DNA from: Streptomyces tsukubensis | Lineage (GTDB): Bacteria; Actinomycetota; Actinomycetes; Streptomycetales; Streptomycetaceae | Assembly (NCBI RefSeq): GCF_009296025.1 | Contig: NZ_CP045178.1 | Location: forward strand, 4,278,001-4,342,000 | Direction: 5' to 3' | Length of the DNA: 64,000 bases | Shown here: piece after piece, positions 1 through 8,455 of the stretch | Position numbering within the stretch: position 1 is the first letter of the stretch | Layout of the letters: every line of letters begins with the position of its first letter | Made by a program: the position numbers and the translations under genes | Notes under the pieces: generated by a model | The model's input: only the letters and a program-made list of their open reading frames with translations | Database searches by the model: none | Told to the model about the DNA's origin: nothing

Positions 1-167
1 ATCTCGACGGCAACCAGATCATGGAGGTGCTGGGGGTCGGGCCTGGCCCGGTGATCGGCCGCGCCTACCAGTTCCTGCTGGAGCTGAGGCTGGAGAACGG
101 GCCCCTGGACCCCGACGCCGCCGCCGAGGCGCTCAAGACCTGGTGGGCCGAGCACTCCCAGGACTGA
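1..167 (+). CDS. cca: CCA tRNA nucleotidyltransferase, C-terminal end (partial)
   Basis: The window opens inside a reading frame that ends at the TGA at 165-167. The visible tail of about 54 residues (LDGNQIMEVLGVGPGPVIG followed by a YQFLLELRLENGPL stretch and ending in WWAEHSQD) is typical of the C-terminal helical region of class II CCA-adding enzymes. These add or repair the 3' CCA of tRNA. The gene position next to ino1, padR and the PBP gene agrees with Streptomyces cca as I recall it. Two palindromes containing ParB sites follow within 30 to 100 bases and probably also end transcription. The N-terminal part is outside the window, so catalytic residues cannot be checked. Confidence 0.8.
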   Translation, partial: LDGNQIMEVLGVGPGPVIGRAYQFLLELRLENGPLDPDAAAEALKTWWAEHSQD

Positions 168-190
168 GGGCCGGTGGCTGCGCGCGATAC

Positions 191-220
191 GGCTCCATGT
201 TTCACGTGAAACATGGAGCC
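191..220. terminator. 30-bp perfect palindrome containing parS, likely terminator of cca
   Basis: Positions 191-220 form a perfect 30-bp inverted repeat centred on the parS core (TGTTTCACGTGAAACA at 198-213), with GGCTCCA arms. It lies 24 bases after the cca stop and could fold as a hairpin in RNA as well as binding ParB in DNA. Confidence 0.6.
198..213. other. parS: parS site 1 (perfect)
   Basis: Exact match to TGTTTCACGTGAAACA, the Streptomyces ParB-binding site used for origin-region segregation during sporulation. Confidence 0.92.
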
Positions 221-241
221 GTCGTGGTGGCGATGTGTGGT

Positions 242-302
242 GCGCGGGCGGTCGTCCGGCTCCATGTTCCACGTGAAACATCAGCCGGACGACCGCCCGC
301 GC
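242..302. terminator. 20-bp stem hairpin between cca and the MFS gene
   Basis: Bases 242-261 are perfectly complementary to 283-302, enclosing a parS variant. The right arm begins at the stop codon of the leftward MFS gene (281-283), so this is a likely bidirectional terminator for convergent transcription units. Confidence 0.75.
265..280. other. parS: parS site 2 (one mismatch, TGTTCCACGTGAAACA)
   Basis: It differs from the consensus by C at position 5. It sits in the loop region of the 242-302 hairpin, 52 bases from site 1. Confidence 0.8.
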
Positions 303-1546
303 CACAGGGTGAGCGCGACAGCTCCATAGATCAGAGCCACCGCGGTCACGAGCGGCACCGAACGTCCGTCGGCCGGGAGGACGAGCGCGGCGACAGCCGC
401 CGCTCCGACAAAGGCGATGTTGAACAGCACGTCGTAGAGCGAGAAGACCCGGCCCCGGTAGCCGTCCGCAACGGACGCCTGGACCACGGTGTCCGTGGCT
501 ATCTTGGCCCCCTGGGTCACCACCCCCAGTACGAACGCGGCCACCATCATCGGCGCCTGCGCGAACGGCAGCCCCAGCGCGGGTTCAAGGAGCGCGGCGC
601 TGGCGGCGCACAGAGTGATCCATCCGGTCGGCCCCAGCCGTCCCGCCGCGGCAGGGGTGATCACGGCCGCGACGAAGAATCCCGCACCGGATATCCCGAG
701 GGCGAGGCCCAGCAGTGCGAGTCCGCCCTCCGTGCTGGACGTCCAGGCGTACCGGCACAACATCAGCACCGTCACCGTCAGTGCTCCGTAGCAGAAACGC
801 ATGAGCGTCATCGCGGCCAGCGCGCGGGCCGCGCCCCGCCGTTCGGGCTCGGCGAGATGGCGGAGTCCCGACGTGAGTCCGTGGGCGGTGGAGGCCAGCT
901 CGGCCCGCAGGGGACGCCTCTCCCCGTCCTCGTCAGGCCCGAGCAGACCCACCGGGATACGCAGTGCCGCTAGCGCGGCGCCCAGGTAGAGCGCCGCCCC
1001 GAGCAGGAGTACGGCGGCGTCGGAGCCCGAGCCGGCAAGCCGTACCGCGAAGGCCAGCCCACCACCGACGGTGGCGGCGAGTGTCCCGGCTGTCGGTGAG
1101 AGTGCATTGGCCATCACCAGCCGATCCGCGTCGACGACACGGGGCTGCGCCGCCGAGAGTCCGGCGAGTACGAAACGGTTGACCGCGGTGACACAGAGGG
1201 CCGCCACGTAGAAGAGCCACTGGGGGGTGGCGGCAAGGATCAGCAGCGCGGTGACGCAGGCCAGTGCCACACGCAGCGCGTTGCCGTAGAGGAAGATCTG
1301 GCGACGTCGCCAGCGGTCGAGGAGTACACCGGCGAAAGGCCCTATGAGCGAGTAGGGAAGAAGCAGCACCGCCATCGCGGAGGCGATGGCTCCCGGGGTC
1401 GTCTGCTTCTCCGGTGAGAACACGACGTAGGTGGCCAGGCCGATCTGGAACACTCCGTCGGCCGACTGGGAGAGCAGCCTTACGGTCAGCAGCCGCCGGA
1501 AATCCCGCAGGCTCAGAAGGACACGGAGATCACGTACGACGGGCAT
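281..1546 (-). CDS. MFS transporter
   Basis: This is a 421-residue polytopic membrane protein of the major facilitator superfamily, probably an exporter. After a short cytoplasmic N-terminus (DLRVLLSLRDFRRLL) the sequence alternates hydrophobic segments and short loops. The LLDRWRRRQIF loop between helices 2 and 3 is the MFS signature position, and GYRGRVFSLYDVLFN near residue 375 lies before the last helices, as in the enterobactin-exporter-like (DUF894/MFS_3) group. The ATG at 1546 is chosen because a GAGG lies nine bases upstream; longer starts would run into the terminator hairpin at 1565-1605. It is transcribed toward cca. The substrate cannot be read from the sequence. Confidence 0.85.
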   Translation of the reverse strand: MPVVRDLRVLLSLRDFRRLLTVRLLSQSADGVFQIGLATYVVFSPEKQTTPGAIASAMAVLLLPYSLIGPFAGVLLDRWRRRQIFLYGNALRVALACVTALLILAATPQWLFYVAALCVTAVNRFVLAGLSAAQPRVVDADRLVMANALSPTAGTLAATVGGGLAFAVRLAGSGSDAAVLLLGAALYLGAALAALRIPVGLLGPDEDGERRPLRAELASTAHGLTSGLRHLAEPERRGAARALAAMTLMRFCYGALTVTVLMLCRYAWTSSTEGGLALLGLALGISGAGFFVAAVITPAAAGRLGPTGWITLCAASAALLEPALGLPFAQAPMMVAAFVLGVVTQGAKIATDTVVQASVADGYRGRVFSLYDVLFNIAFVGAAAVAALVLPADGRSVPLVTAVALIYGAVALTLWRGRSSG

Positions 1547-1564
1547 GCGGAACAGCCTCACATG

Positions 1565-1605
1565 TGCGGAGGGTCCCCGGGCAGGCAGCCAGGGGACCCT
1601 CCGCA
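1565..1605 (-). terminator. Terminator after ino1
   Basis: A perfect 14-bp stem (1565-1578 with 1592-1605) and a 13-base loop lie about 20 bases beyond the ino1 stop and before the MFS start, separating the two leftward genes. Confidence 0.75.
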
Positions 1606-1624
1606 CAACGGTTCAGCGGGGAAT

Positions 1625-2707
1625 TCAGCGCTCGACCTCGCCGGCGATGAACTTCTCGACGTTGGCGCGGGCCTCGTCGTCGAAGTACTGGACGGGCGGG
1701 CTCTTCATGAACCAGCTCGACGCGGAGAGGATGGGGCCGCCGATACCGCGGTCCTTGGCGATCTTCGCGGCGCGCAGGGCGTCGATGATGACACCGGCGG
1801 AGTTCGGGGAGTCCCAGACCTCCAGCTTGTACTCAAGGTTCAGCGGCACATCGCCGAAGGCACGGCCCTCAAGGCGCACGTACGCCCACTTGCGGTCGTC
1901 CAGCCAGGCCACGTAGTCCGAAGGACCGATGTGGACGTTGTCGGCGCCGAGGTCACGGTCACGGATCTGCGAGGTGACGGCCTGCGTCTTCGAGATCTTC
2001 TTGGACTCCAGCCGCTCACGCTCCAGCATGTTCTTGAAGTCCATGTTGCCGCCGACGTTCAGCTGCATGGTGCGGTCGAGGACGACGCCCCTGTCCTCGA
2101 ACAGCTTCGCCATGACCCGGTGGGTGATGGTGGCACCGACCTGCGACTTGATGTCGTCGCCGACGATCGCGACGCCGGCCTCGGTGAACTTGTCCGCCCA
2201 CTCCTTGGTGCCGGCGATGAAGACCGGAAGGGCGTTGACGAAGGCGACCTTGGCGTCGATGGCGGCCTGGGCGTAGAACTTCGCCGCGGCCTCGGAGCCG
2301 ACGGGCAGGTAGCAGACGAGGACGTCGACCTGCTTGTCCTTCAGCTCCTTGACGATGTCGGCGGGGGTCTCCTGGGACTCCTCGATCGTCTCGCGGTAGT
2401 ACTTGCCGAGCCCGTCGAGCGTGTGACCCCGCTGCACGGTGACGCCGCTGTTCGGAACGTCGCAGATCTTGATGGTGTTGTTCTCGCTGGCGCCGATGGC
2501 GTCCGCGAGGTCGAGGCCGACCTTCTTCGCGTCGACGTCGAAGGCTGCCACGAACTCGATGTCCCGCACGTGGTAGTCGCCGAACTGGACGTGCATCAGA
2601 CCCGGGACCTTGCTGTCCGGGTCGGCATCCTTGTAGTACTCGACGCCCTGCACCAGCGAGGCGGCGCAGTTGCCCACGCCGACGATGGCTACGCGAACCG
2701 AACCCAT
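1625..2707 (-). CDS. ino1: Inositol-3-phosphate synthase
   Basis: This 360-residue protein converts glucose 6-phosphate to myo-inositol phosphate, the committed step toward phosphatidylinositol and the thiol mycothiol in actinobacteria. The N-terminus has the NAD-binding motif GVGNCAASL (about residues 10-18). Family segments [33 protein letters not shown] and [11 protein letters not shown] line the active site. Its length fits the short actinobacterial form rather than the roughly 500-residue eukaryotic one. The ATG at 2707 has an AGGGAG nine bases upstream. It lies 55 bases downstream of padR, so the two are likely cotranscribed from a promoter beyond 3443 and subject to PadR control. Confidence 0.95.
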   Translation of the reverse strand: MGSVRVAIVGVGNCAASLVQGVEYYKDADPDSKVPGLMHVQFGDYHVRDIEFVAAFDVDAKKVGLDLADAIGASENNTIKICDVPNSGVTVQRGHTLDGLGKYYRETIEESQETPADIVKELKDKQVDVLVCYLPVGSEAAAKFYAQAAIDAKVAFVNALPVFIAGTKEWADKFTEAGVAIVGDDIKSQVGATITHRVMAKLFEDRGVVLDRTMQLNVGGNMDFKNMLERERLESKKISKTQAVTSQIRDRDLGADNVHIGPSDYVAWLDDRKWAYVRLEGRAFGDVPLNLEYKLEVWDSPNSAGVIIDALRAAKIAKDRGIGGPILSASSWFMKSPPVQYFDDEARANVEKFIAGEVER

Positions 2708-2762
2708 TCCGGTTGCTCCCTGTGTGATCTCAGTGATGTGGGCCCTCGCGGTCTGCGGGGAC

Positions 2763-3443
2763 TCACTTGGCGGTGTCTTCGGACGGATCCGGCCGGGTGT
2801 CGTCCCGGTGCCGGGGCAGACCGCCCGTGTCTCCAGATGTGTCCTGCTGAGCTGAGTCCCCGGGGGCGGGCCTTCGCTGGTCCCGTCCCGCTCGCTCACT
2901 CTCGATGAGCTCGTTCAGCCAGCGCACCTCGCGCTCCACCGACTCCATACCGTGCCGCTGGAGCTCAAGGGTGTAGTCGTCAAGACGCTCCCTCGTACGG
3001 GCAAGGGAGGCACGCATCTTCTCCAGGCGCTCCTCCAGCCGACTGCGTCGGCCTTCCAGCACCCGCATACGTACGTCCCGTGAGGTCTGTCCGAAGAACG
3101 CGAAGCGTGCGGCGAAGTGCTCGTCCTCGTACGCGTCGGGCCCGGTCTGGGAGAGCAGCTCCTCGAAGTGCTCCTTACCCTCCGCCGTCAACCGGTAGAC
3201 GATCTTTGCGCGGCGCCCTGTCAGCGATGTGGCGAGGGCATCCTCGGGCGTGCTGCCCGGCTCTTCGATCAACCAGCCTGTGGCGACCAGCGTCTTGAGG
3301 CAGGGGTACAGCGTTCCGTAGCTGAACGCCCGGAACACCCCCAGCGATGTATTGAGACGTTTTCGCAGCTCATATCCGTGCATCGGGGACTCACGGAGCA
3401 GGCCGAGCACAGCGAATTCGAGGATGCCGGAGCGTCGGCTCAT
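2763..3443 (-). CDS. PadR-family transcriptional regulator
   Basis: This 226-residue protein carries an N-terminal PadR winged helix ([24 protein letters not shown], then [14 protein letters not shown] and the wing [22 protein letters not shown], residues 5-100) and a long helical C-terminus ([25 protein letters not shown]) of the dimerisation or Vir_act_alpha_C type. The tail after residue 190 is charged and probably disordered. The ATG at 3443 follows GAGAGGGCGAAG; upstream in-frame starts would run through the operator. A perfect palindrome at 3484-3504 directly upstream is the probable self-binding site. The gene leads the ino1 operon, so it may tune inositol synthesis. Confidence 0.9.
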   Translation of the reverse strand: MSRRSGILEFAVLGLLRESPMHGYELRKRLNTSLGVFRAFSYGTLYPCLKTLVATGWLIEEPGSTPEDALATSLTGRRAKIVYRLTAEGKEHFEELLSQTGPDAYEDEHFAARFAFFGQTSRDVRMRVLEGRRSRLEERLEKMRASLARTRERLDDYTLELQRHGMESVEREVRWLNELIESERAGRDQRRPAPGDSAQQDTSGDTGGLPRHRDDTRPDPSEDTAK

Positions 3444-3809
3444 CTTCGCCCTCTCCCTGCTTCCGTGGCCTTTATGCCGAGCTGATGTATCGACTCGATA
3501 CATCGACACGATAGAACGGCTGACCCCTCGCGACAAGTGGGGGAACGGTGAACGGCATCACATCAGCGATTCATAGTGAGCAAGTTGCCTGATTTGGGGT
3601 GAACTTCGGGCCTACGTGGGTTTTGACGGTGCGTAGTCTGTGCGGCATGCATCCCTCCGGGAACCAAGAGACGCTTGAGGGCGTCGTTGTCCCGGGTGCG
3701 GTGCGGACGGGTCCCGAGAGGGGCAAGCCCGCACTTCGGGGGGTCCACCGGAAATCGATCGCCGTTTCCAGGCGCCTGTGCGTGCGCCTGCCCGAGGAGT
3801 AGTCGTTCG
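3444..3809. other. Divergent padR / PBP intergenic region
   Basis: This stretch of 366 bases between two divergent genes contains the PadR-type palindrome at 3484-3504 and an A/T-richer segment around 3545-3600 that is suitable for promoters. I see no convincing gene in it. Confidence 0.6.
3484..3504. promoter_or_regulatory. Probable PadR operator
   Basis: GATGTATCGA C TCGATACATC is a perfect 10-bp inverted repeat about a single central base, 41 bases upstream of the padR start. PadR family members usually repress their own promoter through such AT-containing dyads. Confidence 0.7.
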
Positions 3810-6488
3810 ATGAGCGAGCACCGTCGCAAAGCGCCGCCGCCACAAGGTGGCGGACGTGCAGCGGCCAGGCGAGGCCACTCCGGTACGTCGTCCGGTCGCC
3901 GCGCCGCACCGCAGGGCGCCACTGGGTCGCCGTCCGCCTCTTATGGACCGGAGGAGGACGAGCGTCCTCCCGGTGGCCGCGCGGAAGCCCGCCGCGCCGC
4001 GCAGCGCGGCGGAAGCCGTCGCAGAGCCGCGGGCGGCGGAGGGGGTCGAGGAGGCGGTGGCCGGCGCGGAACCGGGGGCCCCGGAGGGTGGGACGAGCCG
4101 CCGAAGAAGCGGTTCATCGACTACCCCCGTGCGGGCAAGCGCGGCGCCGAGCGCTGGATCCCGTCGTGGCGGCTGGTGACCGGCACCTTCATCGGCTTCT
4201 TCGGCGGGCTCCTCGCCGTCGCTGGTGTCTCGTACGCCCTGGTGGACGTCCCGGAGGTCGCCAAGGCGGCCACCGCGCAGAACAACGTCTACTACTGGGC
4301 CGACGGCAGCCCGATGGTGGCCACTGGTGGTGAGACCAACCGCCAGATCATCGACTACAACGAGATCCCCGAGTCGATGCGCTACGCGGTGATGTCGGCC
4401 GAGAACAAGACGTTCGAGACCGACAAGGGCGTCGACCCGATGGGTATCGCCCGCGCGGTGCTCAACATGGCCAAGGGCGGTCAGACGCAGGGTGGCTCCA
4501 CCATCACCCAGCAGTATGTGAAGAATGCCCGGCTTGATGACCAGGGGCAGACGTTCAGCCGGAAATTCAAGGAACTCTTCATCTCCATCAAGGTGGGCGC
4601 CACCAAGGGCAAAGAAGAGATCATGGCCGGGTACCTGAACACCGCGTACTACGGTCGCGGCGCGTACGGGATCCAGGCGGCCGCCCGCGCCTACTTCAAC
4701 GTGGATGCCAAGAAGCTCGACGCGAGCCAGACCGCTTTCCTCGCCGCCGTCCTCAAGGGCTCGACGTACTACGACCCCGCGGGTTCCGTGTCGATCGATC
4801 CCAGTGCGACCCCGCAGGCCAACAGGCAGAGGGCCGAGAACCGCTGGAAGTGGATTCTCGACGAGGAGGTCAAGGACGGCCACCTGTCCAGTGCCAGCCG
4901 CAACAAGTACGCCACCTTCCCCAAGGTCGGGAACCCGCGGTCGAACCAGCGCCTCAGTGGCCAGGTCGGTTACCTGGTGGACCTCGCCAGGGCCTACACG
5001 GTCAAGGCCAGCGGAGGCACCATCACGGAGGGCCAGCTCCGACAGGGCGGCTACGAGATCCACACCACCTTCGACAAGAAGAAGGTGCAGGAACTTGAGA
5101 ACTCGGTGAAGAAGGTCCAGAAGGAAAGCATAGATGTCAAGAAGCGCCCGGACACGGACAAATATGTCCAGTTCGGTGGCGCTTCGGTCAATCCGGCCTC
5201 CGGCGCCATCGAGGCGATCTACGGCGGCGAGAACGCGACCAAGCACTTCACCAACAACGCGGACGCGACCGGCGCGCAGGTGGGCTCCACCTTCAAGCCC
5301 TTCGTACTGGCCGCCGCCATGAAGTACGGCGTCCGGGACCCGTCGGGGCCCCCGGAGCAGTCGGCCGACCAGCGCACGATCGTCTCCCCCAAGAGTATCT
5401 ACAGTGGTAAAGACCATCTGAAGATCAAGAAGTACGACAACTCGGTCTGGACGGACAAGGAGGGTGGGGAGTGGCTTCAGGCCAACGACGGCGGCGACGA
5501 CTACAACCCGCCGTCCTTTGACATAGACCTCCGCGAAGGCATGCGGGTCTCCGCCAACTCGGTCTATGTGCAGCTCGGCATGGACGTGGGTCTCGACAAG
5601 GTGCAGGAGTCCGCCGTCAGTGCGGGCATCCTCCAGGACAGCCTCAAGGGCGCGGCCGACTACCCGTCCTTCTCCATCGGCACCACGTCCCCGAGCACCA
5701 TCCGCATGGCCGGCGCCTACGCCACCTTCGCCAACAGCGGGAAGCAGCGCGACCCGTACTCGGTCAAGGAGGTCGACCACGGCGGGAAGGCCGTCTACCG
5801 GCACGAGGATGTCGCCAAGCAGGCCTTCGACCCTCAGGTGGCGGACAACGTCACGGACGTGCTGAAGACGGTCGTGGACAAGGGCACCGGCACCAAGGCG
5901 AAGCTCGTGGACCGCCCCGCAGCCGGTAAGACCGGTACTACGGACGACAACAAGTCGGCCTGGTTCGTCGGCTATACGCCCCAGTTGTCCACCGCCATCA
6001 GCATGTACCGGATGGACGACAACGAGAAGAAGGGCGAGAAGCGCGAGTTCCTCAAGATGTACGGAACCGGTGGCGAGAAGAAGATCCACGGTGCGTCGTT
6101 CCCCTCGGTGATCTGGCACGACTACATGGAGACGGCGCTCAAGGGCAAGAAGGTCGAGAACTTCCCGAAGCCCGAGCCCATCGGCAAGGTTGTGGGGGCC
6201 AAGCCCTCGCCCACGCCCTCGCCCTCGGTCACCGAGTCCTCGGACAAGCCGACGCCGTCGACGACGCCCTCGGCGACCCACTCGTCCGAGCCTCCGCCCT
6301 CGCCCACCCCGGATACCTCCGAGACGAGCTGTGCCCCGCTCGATTGGGACTGTGAGCACAACGGAGACGACGACGGGGGAGGTGACGGCGATCCCGGTGA
6401 CCCAGGAGACGGGGGCAATACGGGAGATCCGGATCCCACAACGTCCGAGCCGGACGAACCGGGGTTCATCTCGGGAGCCCACGGCTGA
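3810..6488 (+). CDS. Class A penicillin-binding protein (glycosyltransferase/transpeptidase)
   Basis: This 892-residue bifunctional peptidoglycan synthase acts outside the membrane. Residues 1-115 are a basic, Gly/Arg-rich cytoplasmic tail. One membrane anchor follows (FIGFFGGLLAVAGVSYALV, about 125-145). The GT51 domain shows AENKTFETDKGVD, GGSTITQQYVKN, RKFKELFISIKV and MAGYLNTAYYGRGAYG. The transpeptidase domain has the SxxK serine in GSTFKP (about 491), SAN (about 579) and KTGTT (about 706). The C-terminus is a Pro/Ser/Thr then Gly/Asp-rich tail of about 110 residues. The ATG at 3810 follows GAGGAG with about nine bases of spacing. It matches the PBP gene at this locus in other Streptomyces. 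Confidence 0.95.
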   Translation: MSEHRRKAPPPQGGGRAAARRGHSGTSSGRRAAPQGATGSPSASYGPEEDERPPGGRAEARRAAQRGGSRRRAAGGGGGRGGGGRRGTGGPGGWDEPPKKRFIDYPRAGKRGAERWIPSWRLVTGTFIGFFGGLLAVAGVSYALVDVPEVAKAATAQNNVYYWADGSPMVATGGETNRQIIDYNEIPESMRYAVMSAENKTFETDKGVDPMGIARAVLNMAKGGQTQGGSTITQQYVKNARLDDQGQTFSRKFKELFISIKVGATKGKEEIMAGYLNTAYYGRGAYGIQAAARAYFNVDAKKLDASQTAFLAAVLKGSTYYDPAGSVSIDPSATPQANRQRAENRWKWILDEEVKDGHLSSASRNKYATFPKVGNPRSNQRLSGQVGYLVDLARAYTVKASGGTITEGQLRQGGYEIHTTFDKKKVQELENSVKKVQKESIDVKKRPDTDKYVQFGGASVNPASGAIEAIYGGENATKHFTNNADATGAQVGSTFKPFVLAAAMKYGVRDPSGPPEQSADQRTIVSPKSIYSGKDHLKIKKYDNSVWTDKEGGEWLQANDGGDDYNPPSFDIDLREGMRVSANSVYVQLGMDVGLDKVQESAVSAGILQDSLKGAADYPSFSIGTTSPSTIRMAGAYATFANSGKQRDPYSVKEVDHGGKAVYRHEDVAKQAFDPQVADNVTDVLKTVVDKGTGTKAKLVDRPAAGKTGTTDDNKSAWFVGYTPQLSTAISMYRMDDNEKKGEKREFLKMYGTGGEKKIHGASFPSVIWHDYMETALKGKKVENFPKPEPIGKVVGAKPSPTPSPSVTESSDKPTPSTTPSATHSSEPPPSPTPDTSETSCAPLDWDCEHNGDDDGGGDGDPGDPGDGGNTGDPDPTTSEPDEPGFISGAHG

Positions 6489-6534
6489 CAACCGGTAGCC
6501 GAAGCCAAGGGCGACTCCGACTGCCCAATCGGTA

Positions 6535-6550
6535 TGTTTCACGTGAAACA
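6535..6550. other. parS: parS site 3 (perfect)
   Basis: Exact TGTTTCACGTGAAACA, 47 bases after the PBP stop. It is paired with site 4 three bases away. Confidence 0.92.
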
Positions 6551-6553
6551 GCC

Positions 6554-6569
6554 TGTTTCACGTGAAACG
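6554..6569. other. parS: parS site 4 (one mismatch at the last base)
   Basis: TGTTTCACGTGAAACG, in tandem with site 3, giving two ParB sites on nearly adjacent turns. Its end overlaps the terminator stem starting at 6568. Confidence 0.9.
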
Positions 6570-6604
6570 AGGGCCGCCGCACCGTTGAGGTGCGGCGGCC
6601 CTCG
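6568..6604 (+). terminator. Terminator after the PBP gene
   Basis: A perfect 16-bp G/C-rich stem (6568-6583 with 6589-6604) with a five-base loop immediately follows the tandem parS pair. Confidence 0.85.
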
Positions 6605-6750
6605 TCGTTGCCGGGGAGGCGCCCGTGACCCTCCTTGTTCGGGAGGCGCCTGTGGGCCCCCTCCTGCACCGGTCGGCCGGGAGGACCCCGGTACGGCCCA
6701 CCGGACGGGCAACCCCGTCTCTCTCAGCTCGGTACGGCAGGATGGCCGCC

Positions 6751-8280
6751 ATGAGGAGCACGAGGGTGCAGCAGTCGGACCAGGTACGGCCGACGGAGGA
6801 CGACGAGGTCGCCGCGGCGGGAAGCGAACTGATCGGCGGGCCCATCGGGCGACGGGCGTTGCCCGGCGGACACTGGTGGACGCCGGTCCGCGTGATCGCT
6901 CTCGTCGCCCTCGGGATGTTCGCACTCGGCCTGGTCCAGAAGATCCCCTGCTACGACGGGGCCTGGTTCTTCGGGGCGAGTTCGCAGTACACCCATGCCT
7001 GCTACTCCGACATCCCCCATCTCTTCCAGGGGCGCGGCTTCGCCGACGGTCTCGTTCCCTACTTCGACAAGCTGTCCGGCGATATGCAGTACCTCGAATA
7101 CCCGGTACTCACCGGCGTGTTCATGGAGGTGGCCTCCTGGCTCACCCCGGGCGGCGATGCGATCCAGCACCGGGAACAGGTCTACTGGCTCGTCAACGCC
7201 GGGATGCTGATGATCTGCGCGGTCGTCATCGCCGTCTGCGTCACCCGTACCCACCGACGCCGTCCCTGGGACGGGCTGCTGCTCGCTCTGGCGCCCGCCT
7301 TCGCCCTCACCGCCACCATCAACTGGGACCTGCTCGCGGTCGCGCTGACGGCCGCCGCGATGCTCATGTGGTCACGAGGCCGCGCCATCGCCTTCGGCGT
7401 CCTCCTGGGGCTGGCCACGGCCGCCAAGCTCTACCCGGTGCTGCTGCTCGGCCCGCTGCTGCTGCTGTGCTGGCGGGCGGGGAAGTGGCGGGAGTTCGGC
7501 CACGCGCTCGGCGGCGCCGCGGGGTCCTGGCTGGTCGTCAATCTTCCCGTGATGCTTCTGGCACCCGAGGGGTGGGCGAAGTTCTACACCTTCAGCCAGG
7601 AGCGCGGGGTCGACTTCGGCTCCTTCTGGCTGCTCCTATCCCAGCACATGTCACAGCCGCTCAGTACCGACACGGTCAACACCCTGGCCATGGTGCTGAT
7701 GGTGCTCGCCTGCGCAGGGATCGCCGTACTCACCCTGACCGCGCCCCGCAGGCCCCGCTTCGCCCAGCTCGCCTTCCTGGTCGTCGCGGCCTTCATCCTC
7801 ACCAACAAGGTCTACTCACCGCAGTACGTCCTCTGGCTGATCCCCCTGGCCGTACTGGCGAGGCCCCGCTGGCGCGACTTCCTGATCTGGCAGGCGGCCG
7901 AGGTCGTCTACTTCCTCGGCATCTGGATGTACCTGGCCTTCACGACCAGCGGGGACAAGCAGCAGGGGCTGCCCACCGGGGGCTATCAACTGGCGACCGC
8001 CATCCATCTGCTGGCGACGCTGTATCTCTGCGCGGTGATCGTGCGCGATGTCCTTCTGCCCGAACGGGACGTGGTGCGCCGCCCCGGCGACGACGACCCT
8101 TCGGGCGGTGTGCTGGACGGGGCCCCCGACCTCCACGCCTACGGCCGGGCGGCACAGGAACCTCGCCACGCGGCCTCGTACGACGCCGGGGAGGCCGTGG
8201 AATGGGGGACGGAGAGCGGCAGGCGGAAACCCGCGTGGGGCGTCGCAGACGATGACGAGGAGGGGCGGCAGGGCCCCTAG
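6751..8280 (+). CDS. GT87-type polyprenyl-sugar-dependent mannosyltransferase-like membrane protein
   Basis: This 509-residue integral membrane protein resembles the DUF2029/GT87 glycosyltransferases of actinobacteria, which move sugars from polyprenyl phosphate carriers on the outer face of the membrane. About ten hydrophobic helices span residues 30-430. YLEYPVLTGVFME after the first outer loop and ATAAKLYPVLLLGPL and TNKVYSPQYVLWL further on are typical of the family. The C-terminal 80 residues are charged and cytoplasmic. The ATG at 6751 is preferred over that at 6742 because AGGA lies eight bases upstream. The acceptor is unknown; the PBP and femX neighbours suggest an envelope role, which is inference. 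Confidence 0.8.
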   Translation: MRSTRVQQSDQVRPTEDDEVAAAGSELIGGPIGRRALPGGHWWTPVRVIALVALGMFALGLVQKIPCYDGAWFFGASSQYTHACYSDIPHLFQGRGFADGLVPYFDKLSGDMQYLEYPVLTGVFMEVASWLTPGGDAIQHREQVYWLVNAGMLMICAVVIAVCVTRTHRRRPWDGLLLALAPAFALTATINWDLLAVALTAAAMLMWSRGRAIAFGVLLGLATAAKLYPVLLLGPLLLLCWRAGKWREFGHALGGAAGSWLVVNLPVMLLAPEGWAKFYTFSQERGVDFGSFWLLLSQHMSQPLSTDTVNTLAMVLMVLACAGIAVLTLTAPRRPRFAQLAFLVVAAFILTNKVYSPQYVLWLIPLAVLARPRWRDFLIWQAAEVVYFLGIWMYLAFTTSGDKQQGLPTGGYQLATAIHLLATLYLCAVIVRDVLLPERDVVRRPGDDDPSGGVLDGAPDLHAYGRAAQEPRHAASYDAGEAVEWGTESGRRKPAWGVADDDEEGRQGP

Positions 8281-8391
8281 GGAGGCCGATGTTCGCTCTG
8301 AGCGGACATCCGGGTCGCGAACGACTCCCGCCAGGCAATCGGTACGGCGCCGGCACGGCGGCGCATGCGAGGTCCGCCGGCACCGCTCACG

Positions 8392-8438
8392 CGGAGGGGC
8401 CGGGTACGGGAGTCCGCTCCCCGTACCCGGCCCCTCCG
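8392..8438. terminator. Bidirectional terminator between convergent genes
   Basis: A perfect 19-bp stem (8392-8410 with 8420-8438) and a nine-base loop lie between the rightward GT87 gene and the leftward racemase-fold gene. Confidence 0.85.
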
Positions 8439-8455
8439 TCGTACGGGGCGACCGC

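Noticed and set aside
198..213. Recurrent peptide MFHVKH as a possible conserved protein start
   Set aside because: It is only the translation of the parS palindrome in one frame, not a real N-terminus.
3612..6542. Long open frame antisense to the PBP gene (about 976 codons)
   Set aside because: It is a shadow of high GC content. The opposite strand carries all PBP motifs, and the antisense translation has no recognisable domain.
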